Below, in pieces: positions 33,782-44,706 of a stretch of DNA of 64,000 nucleotides. The notes beneath the pieces are model-generated. The model searched no databases. It was not told the origin of the DNA and saw only the letters and a program-made list of their open reading frames with translations. Both the position numbers and the translations under genes were made by a program. The first letter of the stretch is position 1, and each line of letters opens with the position of its first letter. Source of the DNA: Molossus alvarezi (lineage: Eukaryota; Chordata; Mammalia; Chiroptera; Molossidae); the NCBI GenBank assembly GCA_037176705.1, contig CM073893.1, positions 14,446,074 to 14,510,073 of the forward strand, written 5' to 3'.

Positions 33782-34385
33782 AAAAAAATTAAAAATGGAA
33801 CTGCCATTTGACTCAGCAATTCTGCTACTGGAAATATGTCCTAAGAATCTTGAAACCCTCTGTCAGAAAGAATATATGTACCCCTATTTTCATAGCAATA
33901 TTGAATATAATAGCCAATATCTAGAAATAGCCCAAGTGCCCATCAGTAGATGAGTGGATTTAACTGCTACTGTACACAATGGAATACTATGTGGCTGTAA
34001 AAATGAAGAAACTCTTGCCTTTTGTGACACCCTGGATTGACCTGGAGATTATTAGGCTAAGCAAAATAAGCCAGTCAGAGAAAGACAAATACTAAATGAT
34101 CTCACTAATATGTGGAATCTAATGAACAAAATAATCTGACAAACAAAATATGACCAGAGACATGGATACATGGTATGGACTGCCAGAGGTCAGAGGGGAG
34201 GTGGGTGGGGTGGATGAGATGAAAGAAGGTGAAGAGATTAGCCACAGAACATATATGCATAGCCCATGGACACAGACAACAATGTGGTGAGGGCCAGAGG
34301 AAGGGATCTAGGTAGAGGGGGTAAAGGTCAGGGGAGATGGGGGACATCTGTAATAATATCAACAATAAAAATAAAATATAATTTT
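33782..34385 (+). mobile_element. L1-9 segment 2: old L1 3' end
   Basis: It continues L1-9 from AAAAATGGAACTGCCATTTG through ORF2's former C-terminus and a diverged 3' UTR ('gccacagaacatatatgcatagccc', 'gacaacaatgtggtgaggg') to the A/T-rich end near 34385. It belongs to an older subfamily. Its 3' UTR resembles that of the HAL1 at 46941-49156 more than that of the young L1s. Confidence 0.82.
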
Positions 34386-35687
34386 TAAAAATCCTGCCCC
34401 CACAAAAAAAGTGTTCAAGTCAACTGAGTAATGAATCAAAATGAAGAACACAAGAACAAGGAAGACACCTTATAGACAAAAGATGTTAAATAAAAGCATA
34501 AAAATTTAGAACTAAGTCTAAATAACCATTGTTAATGTAGCATATGGAGACGTAAACAAACAATTCTAAAAGCAAAGATAAATAATAAAATTATTGATAA
34601 CTGCATGGATTTAAATTTGCAAGTTTTCTCACACAATCTCAGATTTAGGGTTTATAAGTTGATAAAAGTAAAAGCATATTGAATTTCTTATCTTTTCCAT
34701 GTGCAAGTTCAATTTTAATCTGTATAACAATGGGGAAACAAAGGTACAATTGTTTTCCAAAAATAGGTTTATAATCTTCATTTTATTACAAATTGAAGGG
34801 AGTAAAAACAAATTAATTAATAGAGAAACAGAAAATTTTAAAGAAGAAATATCAAGGAAGTGTTTAATACAGAAAACAGTAAGATGATAGCATATAAAAC
34901 CTCATATATGCCAGAAATTATGACAAACACAAGCATATACTCCCATATTAAATATTGACAAATATCTCAGATAAGTTTAAAAAATAAATGTACTGTGTTC
35001 TGTAAATGAGACAAAACTAAATTAGAGTTAGAAAATAAAGAGATTGGCAAATACATAAGTTGCAAATGCTAAATCTCAATACATTAACATTTTAATGTGA
35101 AGATAAAAATGGAATTCAAAGTAAAAATATTAACTGTGATCAAGACTTATTCTGTTTATAAAAGGCAGACCATATACAACAGTAACAAGGCCATGTTGAA
35201 CATAGATGGGCTTTGTATTAAGGGCAGATCCTGTCTTTCCCGATGGACACATTTTTCTGTGCAAATGTTGGGGGGAGGCATGTGGCCATACTCAAAGCAC
35301 TAAAGGCATTGTATGAGTCTTTGGTTTTCCTGCTCTCAACCTAGGGCTCTGGCTTTTCTCCCTAAACTATCCACAACACACAAGGCTACATTCCTACATT
35401 CTAATATAAACTCAGGTTGAGAAAAGCAGAGTGAGCCTTCAGCTGTGATTCCAACTTAAGTTAGCTCATTAGGATTTTCTACTGGGGTTTGGAGAAGAAG
35501 CTCCAAAGTACCCAGGAATGTCCTTTGCCTGGCTTGGTCCTCAGGGGTTGTATTTCCCTTTGGAGCAATGTGTTGGTAGCAAGAATAGAATCTGTGTGTC
35601 TCAGGCCAAATACTATCTGTTCTTAAATATATATACTGAAATACTATCTATTGTGCAGATAAAACAAATATTTAAAGAATTTTTATG
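34386..35687. other. AT-rich DNA without recognised features
   Basis: About 1.3 kb with no L1, SINE or gene-like sequence that I recognise. Short open frames (60-70 codons) occur but show no domain, signal peptide or repeat. It ends at the TSD of the following SINE (35674-35687). Confidence 0.6.
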
Positions 35688-35883
35688 GCCTGACTGGTGT
35701 GGCTCAGTGGTTGAGTGTCAACCCATGCACTAAGAGGTCGCCAGTTCGATTCCCATTCAGGGCACATGCCAAATTGTAGGCCTGATCCCCAGTAGGGGGT
35801 GTGCAGGAGGCAGCCAATTGTTCTCTCTCTCTGATGTTTCTCTCCCTTCCTCTCTCTAAATCAATAAAAATATTTTTTTTAAA
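35688..35883 (+). mobile_element. VES-related SINE, older subfamily
   Basis: The head GCCTGACTGGTGTGGCTCAG has box A TGTGGCTCAGTGGTTGAG and box B CAGTTCGATTCC, then 'gggcacatgcc', a short CT tract and an A/T tail (AATCAATAAAAATATTTT). At about 196 bp it is shorter than the other VES copies and lacks the TGTCCTCGGGTGAGGAT end. The TSD is AAAGAATTTTTATG at 35674-35687 and 35884-35897. Confidence 0.92.
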
Positions 35884-35938
35884 AAAGAATTTTTATGAAT
35901 ATTTTAGAAAATATATTTGTTAATAAAATACAAAAAAA

Positions 35939-36752
35939 ATCAGACTTCTGGTCAAGATGGCAGCATAGGTAAACACGGTATTGCCTCCTCCCATAATCAC
36001 ATCAAAATTACAACTAAACTACAACACAACCATCATTCAGAACCATCTGAAATCGAGCTGAATGGAAGTCCTACAACTATGAAATTAAAGAAACAGCCAC
36101 ACCTAGACTGGCAGGAAGGGCGAAGGCGCAGACAAGCTGGTCCCTCACCCATGTGGAAGGAGGAACACCTTGGCTGGGAAGGTCCTCCCTGAGGAGTGAG
36201 GGGTCCCCATCCCACACCAGGCTTCCAGCTATGGGTTCCAGTGCCAAAAAAGAGAAGTTCCAATAACTTCTGGCTGGAAAAACCAGCAGGAACTGAAGGC
36301 TGAGGCTGCAAGAGCCACAAGCAGCTCCTCTTAAAAGGCCCGAGCATGGACTTACTTGAACTTGCTCACTCTAAGCTTGATGGGAAGGCAGCTTGAGAGG
36401 AACCAAAAACATAGAGGGAAGAACTGAGCTGTTTGGTTCTTGGACGAGGGCTGGAGAGGTGGCTTGCTCCTGGACAGACATGCTGGTGGAGGCTAATATT
36501 CCTTTGATGAGCCCTTCCCTGGGGCAGCAGATGGCTGCCATATCTGGGACTCCAGCAACCTGGCTCACACAGTTTTGCCCTGCCTTGGTTATTCCCTGAG
36601 GTCCTGCCCCACTCAACTTTTGGGTCCACCCAAGCTGTTTACAAATGCTTTACCACAGGATTGCCTGTCTTGGATCCTGCTTCAGAGTTTCCTAAAATCT
36701 GTCAAACAAGCAGCATCTGGTCACAGCAAGCCCTATACCTCTCATTAAGTGG
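35939..36752 (+). mobile_element. HAL1-type 5' UTR fragment
   Basis: It begins CAGACTTCTGGTCAAGATGG and follows the 5' UTR of the HAL1 at 46941 over its length: GAAATCGAGCTGAATGGAAG, 'ataacttctggctggaaaaaccagc', 'gggcagcagatggctgccatatctgggactcc'. It ends at CTCATTAAGT, close to where ORF1 starts in the intact HAL1. No ORF1 follows. It has fewer CpGs than the intact copy, so it is older. Confidence 0.8.
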
Positions 36753-37960
36753 CCCCAGGCCTGGCACTACAAGCAGCCAGCCTTGGTTTACAACTTAGCT
36801 TTTCCTGGGCACCTCCAAGCAACAGCCATTGGAAGATCACTTTGTAGCTTGTGCAAGTGGCCCTGCATAGAACACAGGCAGTGGCTGACATTGCCCCAGA
36901 GCCAGCACACCCAGTGGACAGCTTCAGACCACATTGAAACATCACTACCTGAAAAGATGGCAGCGGGCAGGACCAGAGGGAAAGTGAGTGTGTGAGAAAG
37001 TGTGAGTGGAACTGCAGGTGGATGACCAAACTCCTGCAGTGCAGAGACATGGAGCAGAAGACTCCTGTGCTATGGACAAGGAGGAACTGGCTACATGGTA
37101 AGCGGCTCTTCAGGGCGATTCTCCCTGCACCGCATGGAGGTCCCACCATTTTGGAAGATTCCAGGTTTTCCCTGGGAGAAGGCAGTAATAGTGGCTAGGG
37201 CTCAGCAACCTGAGCCCACCAGTGCACCTGGAACCATCGGACCAGTGGACACTCTGTGTCAACACACACCAGTGCACAGTAGTGAAGTTCCCAAGGTGCC
37301 CGTCAGTCGGTCTCAGAAGCCACAAATAGCCAGGAGCCTAGCACCATCCCCCATAGCAGTAGCCCGATCAGATTAATCAGAGTCAAGATATACCCTCAGA
37401 AAGAGAGGCTTGGTAGCAAACATCCATCCCCAGGCAACAGAAGCACAGACCAGCAGATGAGACTCATCCTCAAAAACTACAGCAAAAGCTGGGCAGGACT
37501 TGAGCCCCATGAGGCAGCAGCACTCCCCAGCCACCAGCAGTGAAATCTGGGGCTCCACAGAGGCCTGTGCAGTCCAGCAGCTCACAAAAGCAATGGGAAG
37601 CTGGAGCCCCAGAGGGACTGGTGCCATCCAGCTGCCTACCCAAAGGACCTGCAGGGTGCGGGGGCACCAGTGAGGCCTGTGCGACCCGGTAGGGACTGTG
37701 TGATCTAGTTACCCATGAAAACTTCAGGGTGCTGAAGCAGCAGAAAGGCCTGTGTGACCCAGCAGGGACTGTGAGATCCAGTTACCCATGGGACCTGCAG
37801 AGTGCTGAAGCACCAGAGAAGCCTGTGCAAACCAGCATCCCATAACATAGGCATAGAGCCAGGTCCCCAAAGGGACTGTGTTATCCAGTTACCCACGGGC
37901 CCTGCAGGGTGCAGGGGCACCAGAGAGGCCTGTGCAACCCAGCTGCACACAAGATAGGTA
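36753..37960 (+). mobile_element. L1 5'-UTR fragment of the L1-8 type, with a tandem repeat
   Basis: From about 36953 (AAAAGATGGCAGCGGGCAGG) it is homologous to the start of L1-8: GTGAGTGTGTGAGAAAGTG, 'tgcagtgcagagacatgg', 'attttggaagattccaggtt', 'agtgcacctggaaccatcggaccagtgg'. 36753-36952 is leader-like but not placed. The last 400 bases are a long-unit tandem repeat (37553-37950). No ORF1 follows; L1-12 starts at about 37961. Confidence 0.72.
37553..37950 (+). repeat. Long-unit tandem repeat (about 73 and 115 bp units)
   Basis: Repeats of ACCTGCAGGGTGC (37647, 37721, 37793, 37910) are spaced 74, 72 and 117 bp apart. Each is followed by AGAGGCCTGTGCAACCCAGC and then GGGACTGTGTGATCCAGTTACC. 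The longer unit has an extra 45-bp piece that is also present before 37647. Confidence 0.82.
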
Positions 37961-38759
37961 TAGAGGATGTGAAAATGGAGGTGGAGTAAATGGAAGCTAC
38001 ACAGACAATCTCCCAGGACCAAAATGGAATTAAAACTAAAATAAAGACAAATCCTTGGGGGAAAAAAACAACAGAAAAGCAGCAGGACAGGACCATATAA
38101 CCAGGGACACTGGTAGGATCTGTGGAGACGCAAGAGGGTGGTGGGCTGGGAGCTCAGAGACAGCAGCAGTCAGCTTGAGCAGCGCCCTTGGGGAAAAAAG
38201 ACCAAGCAGGCTCCACAGCTCAGAGAGCCAGGACAGAGCACTAAAATAGCCACAGCCACTCACCTGGGGGCTACCGCAGTGAAAGGGTAGACTTGGCTGG
38301 AACTCTGTGGGGACAACAGGGATTTGGAGGGCACTCAGAGTTTTGCTGAGTTGCAAGCACAAAGGATGGTGGCCAGTGTGCTCCTTCCCAGAACTGTGGG
38401 GAAAAGCAGCAGCGCCACCCTTCAGAGATTCAGCCTTTCCCAAGTGAGGCAAAGAAATAAATTGAGGCTCATTAAAAACCAGCATCTATCCCATCCTCTG
38501 GAAATCCTCTTATGCAGAACACCAGGGCTACATTCCAAGGCACTGAGTAACTGAGACTACTAGTCCCCAGGAAAAAGCTAGAGGAAAACTGAACCTTTCC
38601 AGGGCTTGCAAATTTACCCAGAAAATAAGACTAGACAGTGGTGTTTAATGTGAGCCCAGCAAGACTCATCCAAATCCAATAGAGGGAGCCACAAACAGCA
38701 GAACACCAACACCCACAGGGAAAATTTGGCAGGCTCCAAAACCCACTGAATTAGCCCAA

Positions 38760-39630
38760 ATGGTGAAACAAAGAAACAAATCCCAAATGAAAGAACAAGA
38801 GAACTCTATCGAAGATGAGATCAATAAAATGCAGCTACGCAAATTATCAGAAGTAGAGTTCAGAGCCATGATCTTGAGGAAGCTAAACAGCATGCGTAAG
38901 GTCTTCAGCACCATGAGTAAAGACAGAGAAACATTGAAAACCAACCAAGTGGAAATGAAGAATGACATAGCAGAAATTGAGAACACATTGGAAGGACTAA
39001 CCAGCAGAGTACAGGAAGCTGAGGACTGAATCAGTGAATTAGAAGACAGGGTAGAAAAAAATCAACTAATCAGAAAACCAAAAGGAAAAAACAATTAAAA
39101 ACAGGAAGACAGCTTAAGAGAACAGTGGGACAACTGGAAACGTAATAACATTCGCATCATAGGAGTCCCTGAAGAAGAAGAAGATGAGCAAGGGTCAGAG
39201 GATATATTTGAAGAAATAGTGACAGAAAACTCCTAATTTGGTGAAGGAAGAAGGCATTCAAGTTCAAGAAGCACAGAGAGCCCCAAATAAGAAGAACCCA
39301 AACAGGCCCACACCAAGACACATAGTAATTAAAATGCCACAAATTAAAGACAAAGAGAGAATCCTAAAAGCAGCAAGAGATAAGCAACAGGTTACCTACA
39401 AAGGAAACCCTATAAGGATCTCAGCTGATTTCTCTACAAAAACACAACAGGCCAGAAGGGAATGGCATGAGGTAATCAAAGTCATGAAAAACAAGGATAT
39501 GAATCCAAGACTACTCTACCCAGTAAGGCTATCATTCAAGATAGAAGGTCAAATAAAGTTTCCCAGACAAAAGAAGGCTATATATTAACATCAAACCAGC
39601 ACTGCAAGATATGCTAAAAGGACTTCTGTA
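38760..39630 (+). pseudogene. ORF1: L1 ORF1, decayed
   Basis: The ATG at 38760 opens 89 codons (coiled coil, with KVFSTMSKDRETLK, a form shared with L1-16) to a TGA at 39027. A frameshift follows near 39060, a deletion in 'gaaaactcctaatttgg' (39228), and an open RNA-binding part from 39238 to 39588 (RPTPRHIVIKMPQIKDKERI). Not functional. Confidence 0.86.
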
Positions 39631-39678
39631 ACTAGTAAAAGAAACAGGAAGAAAAATATAACCACACTAAATAAAAAT

Positions 39679-41970
39679 GGCAATAAATAAGTACATATCA
39701 ATAATCACCTTAAATGTAAATACGTTGAATGCTCCAATAAAAAGACACAGAGTAACTGATTGGATAAGAAAGCATGACTCTTATATATGTTGTTTACAAG
39801 AAACGAACCTCACGGCAAAAGTCTCACATAGGTAGAAAGTGAAAGGATGGAAAAAAATCTCTCAAGCAAACAGAGGGCAAAAAATTCCTGGGGTAGCAAT
39901 ACTCATATCTAATAAAGTAGATTTCAAAATGAAGACCATAATAGAGACAAAGAAGGCCATTAAATAATATTGAAAGGATGTATCCAACAGGAAGATATGA
40001 CCTTGGTAAACAGATATGAACCCGATTTAGGAGCACAAACATATATTAAAAATCTTTTGGAGGACTTCAAAGGAGAAATCAACAGCAATAAAATCATAGC
40101 AGATGACTTCAACACCTTGCTGAGATCACTGGAAAGATCATCTAGACACAAAATTAACAAGGAAACACAGACTCTAAATGAAGCACTAGATCAAATTGAT
40201 TTAATAAATATCTACAGAGAATTACACACAAAATCACAGAATTCACATTTTTCTCAGGTGCACATGGGACATTCTCAAAGATAGACCACATGTTAGGGCA
40301 CAAACTCATTCTCTACAAGTTCAAGAAGATTGAAATCATATCAAGCATCTTCTCAGATCATAATGGCATAAAACTAGAAATCAATTGCAACAAGATCAAG
40401 AAAAGACATCTGAAAACATGGAGGCTAAATAGCCTGTTATTGAACAATGAATGAATTACTATGGAGATCAAGGAAGAAATTAAAAACTTCCTGGAAACCA
40501 ATAAATATGAATACACAACAACAAAAAATCTATGGGATGCACCAAAAGCAGTTCTGAGAGGGAAGTTCATAGCACTATAGGCCTACCTCAAAAAACGAAA
40601 AATCTCTAATAGACTATCTAACCTCACAACTTAAAGAACTAGAGAGTAAACAAAAAGAAAACCCCAGAGCAAGTAGAAGGAAGGAAATAGTAAAGATCAG
40701 AGCAGAAATAAATGACATGGTGACCAAAATTACAATTCAAAAAATCAATGAAACAAAGACCTCGTTCTCTGAAAAGATAAACTAGATTGTTGGACCTTTA
40801 GTTAGACTCACCAAGAAACAAAGAGAGAGAAACCAAATACAGAAAATCAGAAATGAAAGCAGAGAAATAATAACTGACACCACAGAAGTACATAGGTTCG
40901 TTAACACATATTATGAACAATTATACGGCAACAAATTTGACAATCTAAGCAAAATGGACAAATTTCTAGAAACACATAGTCTATCAAAACTGAAGCAGGA
41001 AGAGAGCAATTAACTACAGACCAATAACAACAAAAGACCAGCCCTGGCCAGTTTGGCTCAGCGGTTGGAGCGTTGGCCTGCGGACCAGAGAGTCCTGGGT
41101 TCGCTTCCAAAAAAAACAAAAACAAAAACCAAAAAACAAAAGACCAACAATAACAACAAAAGACCAATAACAACAAAGGAAAAGGAAAATGTAATCAAGA
41201 CTCTCCCAGCAAACAAAAGCCCAGGCCTGGACGGCTACAAGGGGGAATTTTACCGAACATTCAAAGAAAAAATAATATCCATTCTACTCAACCGATTTCA
41301 AAAAATTCAAGAAGACGAAAGACTTCCAAACTCATTTTATGAGGCCAGAATAATTGTAATTCCAAAACCGAAAAAAGACACTACAAAGAAAGAAAACTAC
41401 AGGCCAATATCCCTGATGAATATAGATGCCAAAATTCTGAACAAAATACTAGCAAATCGAAACCAGCAATACATCAAAAAATTATTCACAATGACCAAGT
41501 GGGATTTATCCCAGGGATGCAAGGCTGGTAAAATATTCGCAAATCAATAAATGTGATACACCACATACATAAAATGAAAGATAAATATCATATGATCATA
41601 TCAATAGACACTGAAAAGACACTAAACAAAATCCAGCACCTATTTATGATAAAAATGCTCAATAATCTGGGAATAGAGTGATCATATCTCAACATAATTA
41701 AGGTCATATATGAAAGACCTACAGCCAACATGATATTCAATGGGCAAAAACTATAAGCATTTCTCTTAAGAACAGGAATAAGACAATGATGCCCACTTTT
41801 GCCACTCATATTTAACATAGTACTGGAAGTCTTAGCCACAGCAATCAGACATGAAGAAAAAATAAAAGGGATCCAAATTGGAAAGGAGGAAGTGAAACTG
41901 TCATTATTCGCAGATGACATGATACTATACATAGAAAACCCCAAAGACTCCATCAAAAATCTACTAGACT
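39679..41970 (+). pseudogene. ORF2: L1 ORF2 first half, decayed
   Basis: From ATG 39679, the endonuclease and Z/RT regions are readable in several frames. A block at 41200-41550 reads [19 protein letters not shown]. The RT active site FADD-coding sequence is at about 41908. The frame is broken by many stops. It continues after L1-13 at 50048. Confidence 0.85.
41041..41136 (+). mobile_element. Truncated VES: tRNA-like head plus A-rich tail
   Basis: Only the first 68 bases of VES (GCCCTGGCCAGTTTGGCTCA to box B, TGGGTTCGCTTCC) are present, followed immediately by an AAAAAC-rich tail (41109-41136). A TSD of at least 11 bp (ACAAAAGACCA, 41030-41040 and 41136-41146) surrounds it. The body and CT tract of VES are absent. 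Confidence 0.85.
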
Positions 41971-42791
41971 GGAACTGAAAAATGGCGGCGGAGTGAACAG
42001 AGCTACACAGACCGTCTCCCAGAACCAAACTGGAATTACAACTATAACACAGACAAATCGACGGGAAAAACCAACAGAAAAGCAGCTTGCGAGGACCAGA
42101 CAACGAGGGACACGGACTCCATCCCGGTAGGCTTGCGAAGGCGCGAGACGGGGGCTGGGAGCCCACAGTCGGCAGCTCGGCAGTGGCCTCAGCTGGGAGC
42201 GGCGCCCTCGGGTTACACTCCCTGGCGGCTCCACAGCGCAGGCGGGACAGAGGCTAAAACAGCCACAGCCACTCACCTTGGGCTCCGGCAGAGGGAGGGC
42301 AGACTGGACTGGAACTGTGTCAGGACACTTGGGGTTTGGAGGGCGATCAGAGCTTTGGCTGAGTGCAGCCACTCAGGACGGTGGCCACATTGCTCCTTCC
42401 CAGGGCTGTGAGGAGAGGCAGCAGCCCCTCCCTCAGACATCCAACCCCACCCTGTGGGCCATTGAAGTGCTAATTGAGGCTCACTAACGACCAGCATCTG
42501 CCCCACCCTCATGAAAGCCCCTTGGCTGAGCACCAGAGGGAATTTTTCAATCAACTGACAACCCAAAACTCATCAACTAACCTAGACTGCTAGCCTCCAG
42601 GCAAAAAGCTAGAGGATAACAGTACCATTCCTGGGCTGGCAACTTTAACCAGGAAAGTAAGACTTGACAGTGGTGTTCAACGTGGGTCCTCCCTCGCTCA
42701 TCTAAACACAGGAGAGGGAGCCACAAACAGCAGAACACCAACACCCACAGGGAGAACTTGACAGGCTCCAAAGCCCTCAGTGATAGCCAAA
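41971..42791 (+). promoter_or_regulatory. L1-13 5' UTR
   Basis: An 821-bp leader starting GGAACTGAAAAATGGCGGCG, with the YY1-like AAAATGGCGGCGG at 41979-41991. It is CpG-rich from about 42060 to 42250. It lacks the 5' extension found in L1-4. Confidence 0.8.
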
Positions 42792-43674
42792 ATGGTGAAA
42801 CACAGAAACAGAAGCCAAATGAAAGAGCAAGACACCTCCACCGAAGATGAGATCAATGTGGAGCAATTAGGCATGTTAACAGAGCTAGAATTCAGAGCCA
42901 TGATCTTGAGGAAGCTGAACAGCATGAGTAAGGACATAGAGACACTGAAAATAAGCCAAATGGAAATTAAAAACCAACAAGAAGAGATAAAAAATGGCAT
43001 ATCCGAAATGAAAAACACATTGGAAGGTTTAAAAAGCAGAGTAGGGGAAGCTGAGGACCGGATCAGTGAATTAGAAGACAGGGTAGAAAAAAATCAACCA
43101 ATCAGAAAAACAAAAGGAAAAAACTATTAAAAAACAGGAAGACAGCTTAAGAGAACTATGGGACAACTGGAAACGTAATAATATTCGCATCATAGGAGTC
43201 CCCGAAGAAGAAGAAAATGAGCAAGGGATAGAGAATATATTCCAAAAAATAGTGACAGAAAACTTCCCTAATTTGGTGAAGGAAGAAGGCATTCAAGTTC
43301 AAGAAGCACAGAGAGTCCCAAGTAAGAAGAACCCAAACAGGCCCACACCAAGACACATAGTAATTAAAATGCCACAAATTAAAGACAAAGAGAGAATCCT
43401 AAAAGCAGCAAGAGATAAGCAACAGGTTACCTACAAAGGGAACCCCATAAGGCTCTCAGCTGACTTCTCACAAGAAACACTACAGGCCAGAAGAGAATGG
43501 CATGAAGTAATCAAAGTCATGAAAAACAAGAATATGAATCCAAGACTACTCTACCCAGCAAGGCTATCATTCAAAATAGAAGATCAAATAAAGAGCTTCC
43601 CAGACAAAAAAAGGCTAAGGGAATACATTAGCACCAAACCAGCACTGCAAGAAATGTTAAAAGGACTGCTGTAA
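42792..43674 (+). pseudogene. ORF1: L1 ORF1 with a single 1-bp insertion
   Basis: The sequence equals the 293-codon ORF1 of L1-3 apart from one extra A in an A-run near 43087-43093 (7 instead of 6). This shifts the frame after the coiled coil (SELEDRVEK), and a stop follows at about 43128. The RNA-binding part is open from 43252 to 43674. A homopolymer slip of this kind can occur by replication error or by sequencing error. Confidence 0.92.
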
Positions 43675-43719
43675 TTAGCAGTAGAAATGGGAAGAAAAAT
43701 AGAACCACACTAAACAAAA

Positions 43720-44706
43720 ATGGCAATAAATAAGTACATATCAATAATCACCTTAAACGTAAATGGATTGAATGCTCCCATAAAGAGACACAGAGTAGCT
43801 GATTGGATAAGAAAGCATGACTCATCTATATGTTGTTTACAAGAGACCCACCTCTCAACAAAAGACTCACATAGGTTGAAAGTGAAGGGATGGAAAAAAA
43901 TTTTCCAAGCAAATGGAAAGCAAAAAAAAGCTGGTGTAGCAATTCTCATATCTGATAAAATAGATTTCAAAATGAAGACCATAACTAGAGACAAAGACGG
44001 TCACTACATAATATTGAAAGGATCTATCCAACAGGAAGATATAACCTTGATAAACATATATGCACCCAATATAGGAGCACCAAAATATATTAAAAATCTT
44101 CTGGAGGACTTCCAAGGAGAAATCGACAACAATACAATCATAGCAGGGGACTTCAACACCCCGTTGACAGCACTGGATAGATCCTCTAGGCAAAAAATTA
44201 GCAAGGAAACAGAGACTCTAAATGAAGCACTAGACCAAATGGATTTAATAGATATCTACAGAGAATTACACCCCAAAACTACAGAATACACATTCTTCTC
44301 AAGTGCACATGGGACATTCTCAAAGTTAGAGCACATGATAGGACACAAACTAAATCTCTACAAGTTCAAGAAGATTGAAATCACATCAAGCATCTTCTCA
44401 GATCACAATGGCATGAAACTAGAAATCAATTGCAACAAGAATATGCAAAGACATTTCAACACATGGAGGCTAAATAGCATGTTATTAAACAATGAATGGG
44501 TCACCGAGGAGATCAAGGAAGAAATTAAAAACTTCCTGGAAACCAATGAAAATGAACACACAACAACACAAAATCAATGGGATACAGCGAAAGCAGTTCT
44601 GAGAGGGAAGTTCATAGCACTACAGGCCTACCTCAAAAAACAAGAAAAATTTCTAATTGACTGTCTAACCTCACAACTTAAAGAATTAGAAAGCAAACAA
44701 AAATAA
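43720..44706 (+). CDS. ORF2: L1 ORF2 endonuclease part, ending at the codon-329 stop
   Basis: 328 residues are open from ATG 43720 to TAA 44704-44706. It contains the whole APE-like endonuclease (about residues 1-239): [44 protein letters not shown]. One change sits next to the active centre: FSKLEHMIG where L1-3 and L1-4 have FSKIDHMIG, so the family's conserved Asp of the S-K-I-D-H motif is Glu. The stop (GAA to TAA) is at the same codon as in L1-4. Whether this peptide is made or works is unknown. Confidence 0.8.
   Translation: MAINKYISIITLNVNGLNAPIKRHRVADWIRKHDSSICCLQETHLSTKDSHRLKVKGWKKIFQANGKQKKAGVAILISDKIDFKMKTITRDKDGHYIILKGSIQQEDITLINIYAPNIGAPKYIKNLLEDFQGEIDNNTIIAGDFNTPLTALDRSSRQKISKETETLNEALDQMDLIDIYRELHPKTTEYTFFSSAHGTFSKLEHMIGHKLNLYKFKKIEITSSIFSDHNGMKLEINCNKNMQRHFNTWRLNSMLLNNEWVTEEIKEEIKNFLETNENEHTTTQNQWDTAKAVLRGKFIALQAYLKKQEKFLIDCLTSQLKELESKQK

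Larger units (their letters stand above)
37961..41970 (+). mobile_element. L1-12 segment 1: old full-length L1, 5' part
   Basis: A 5' UTR from GAGGATGTGAAAATGGAGG (37961-38759), decayed ORF1 (38760 to about 39630) and decayed ORF2 from 39679. It is interrupted at 41970 by young L1-13 with a 16-bp TSD (AAAAATCTACTAGACT, 41955-41970 and 50032-50047). A truncated SINE lies at 41041-41136. Confidence 0.9.
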
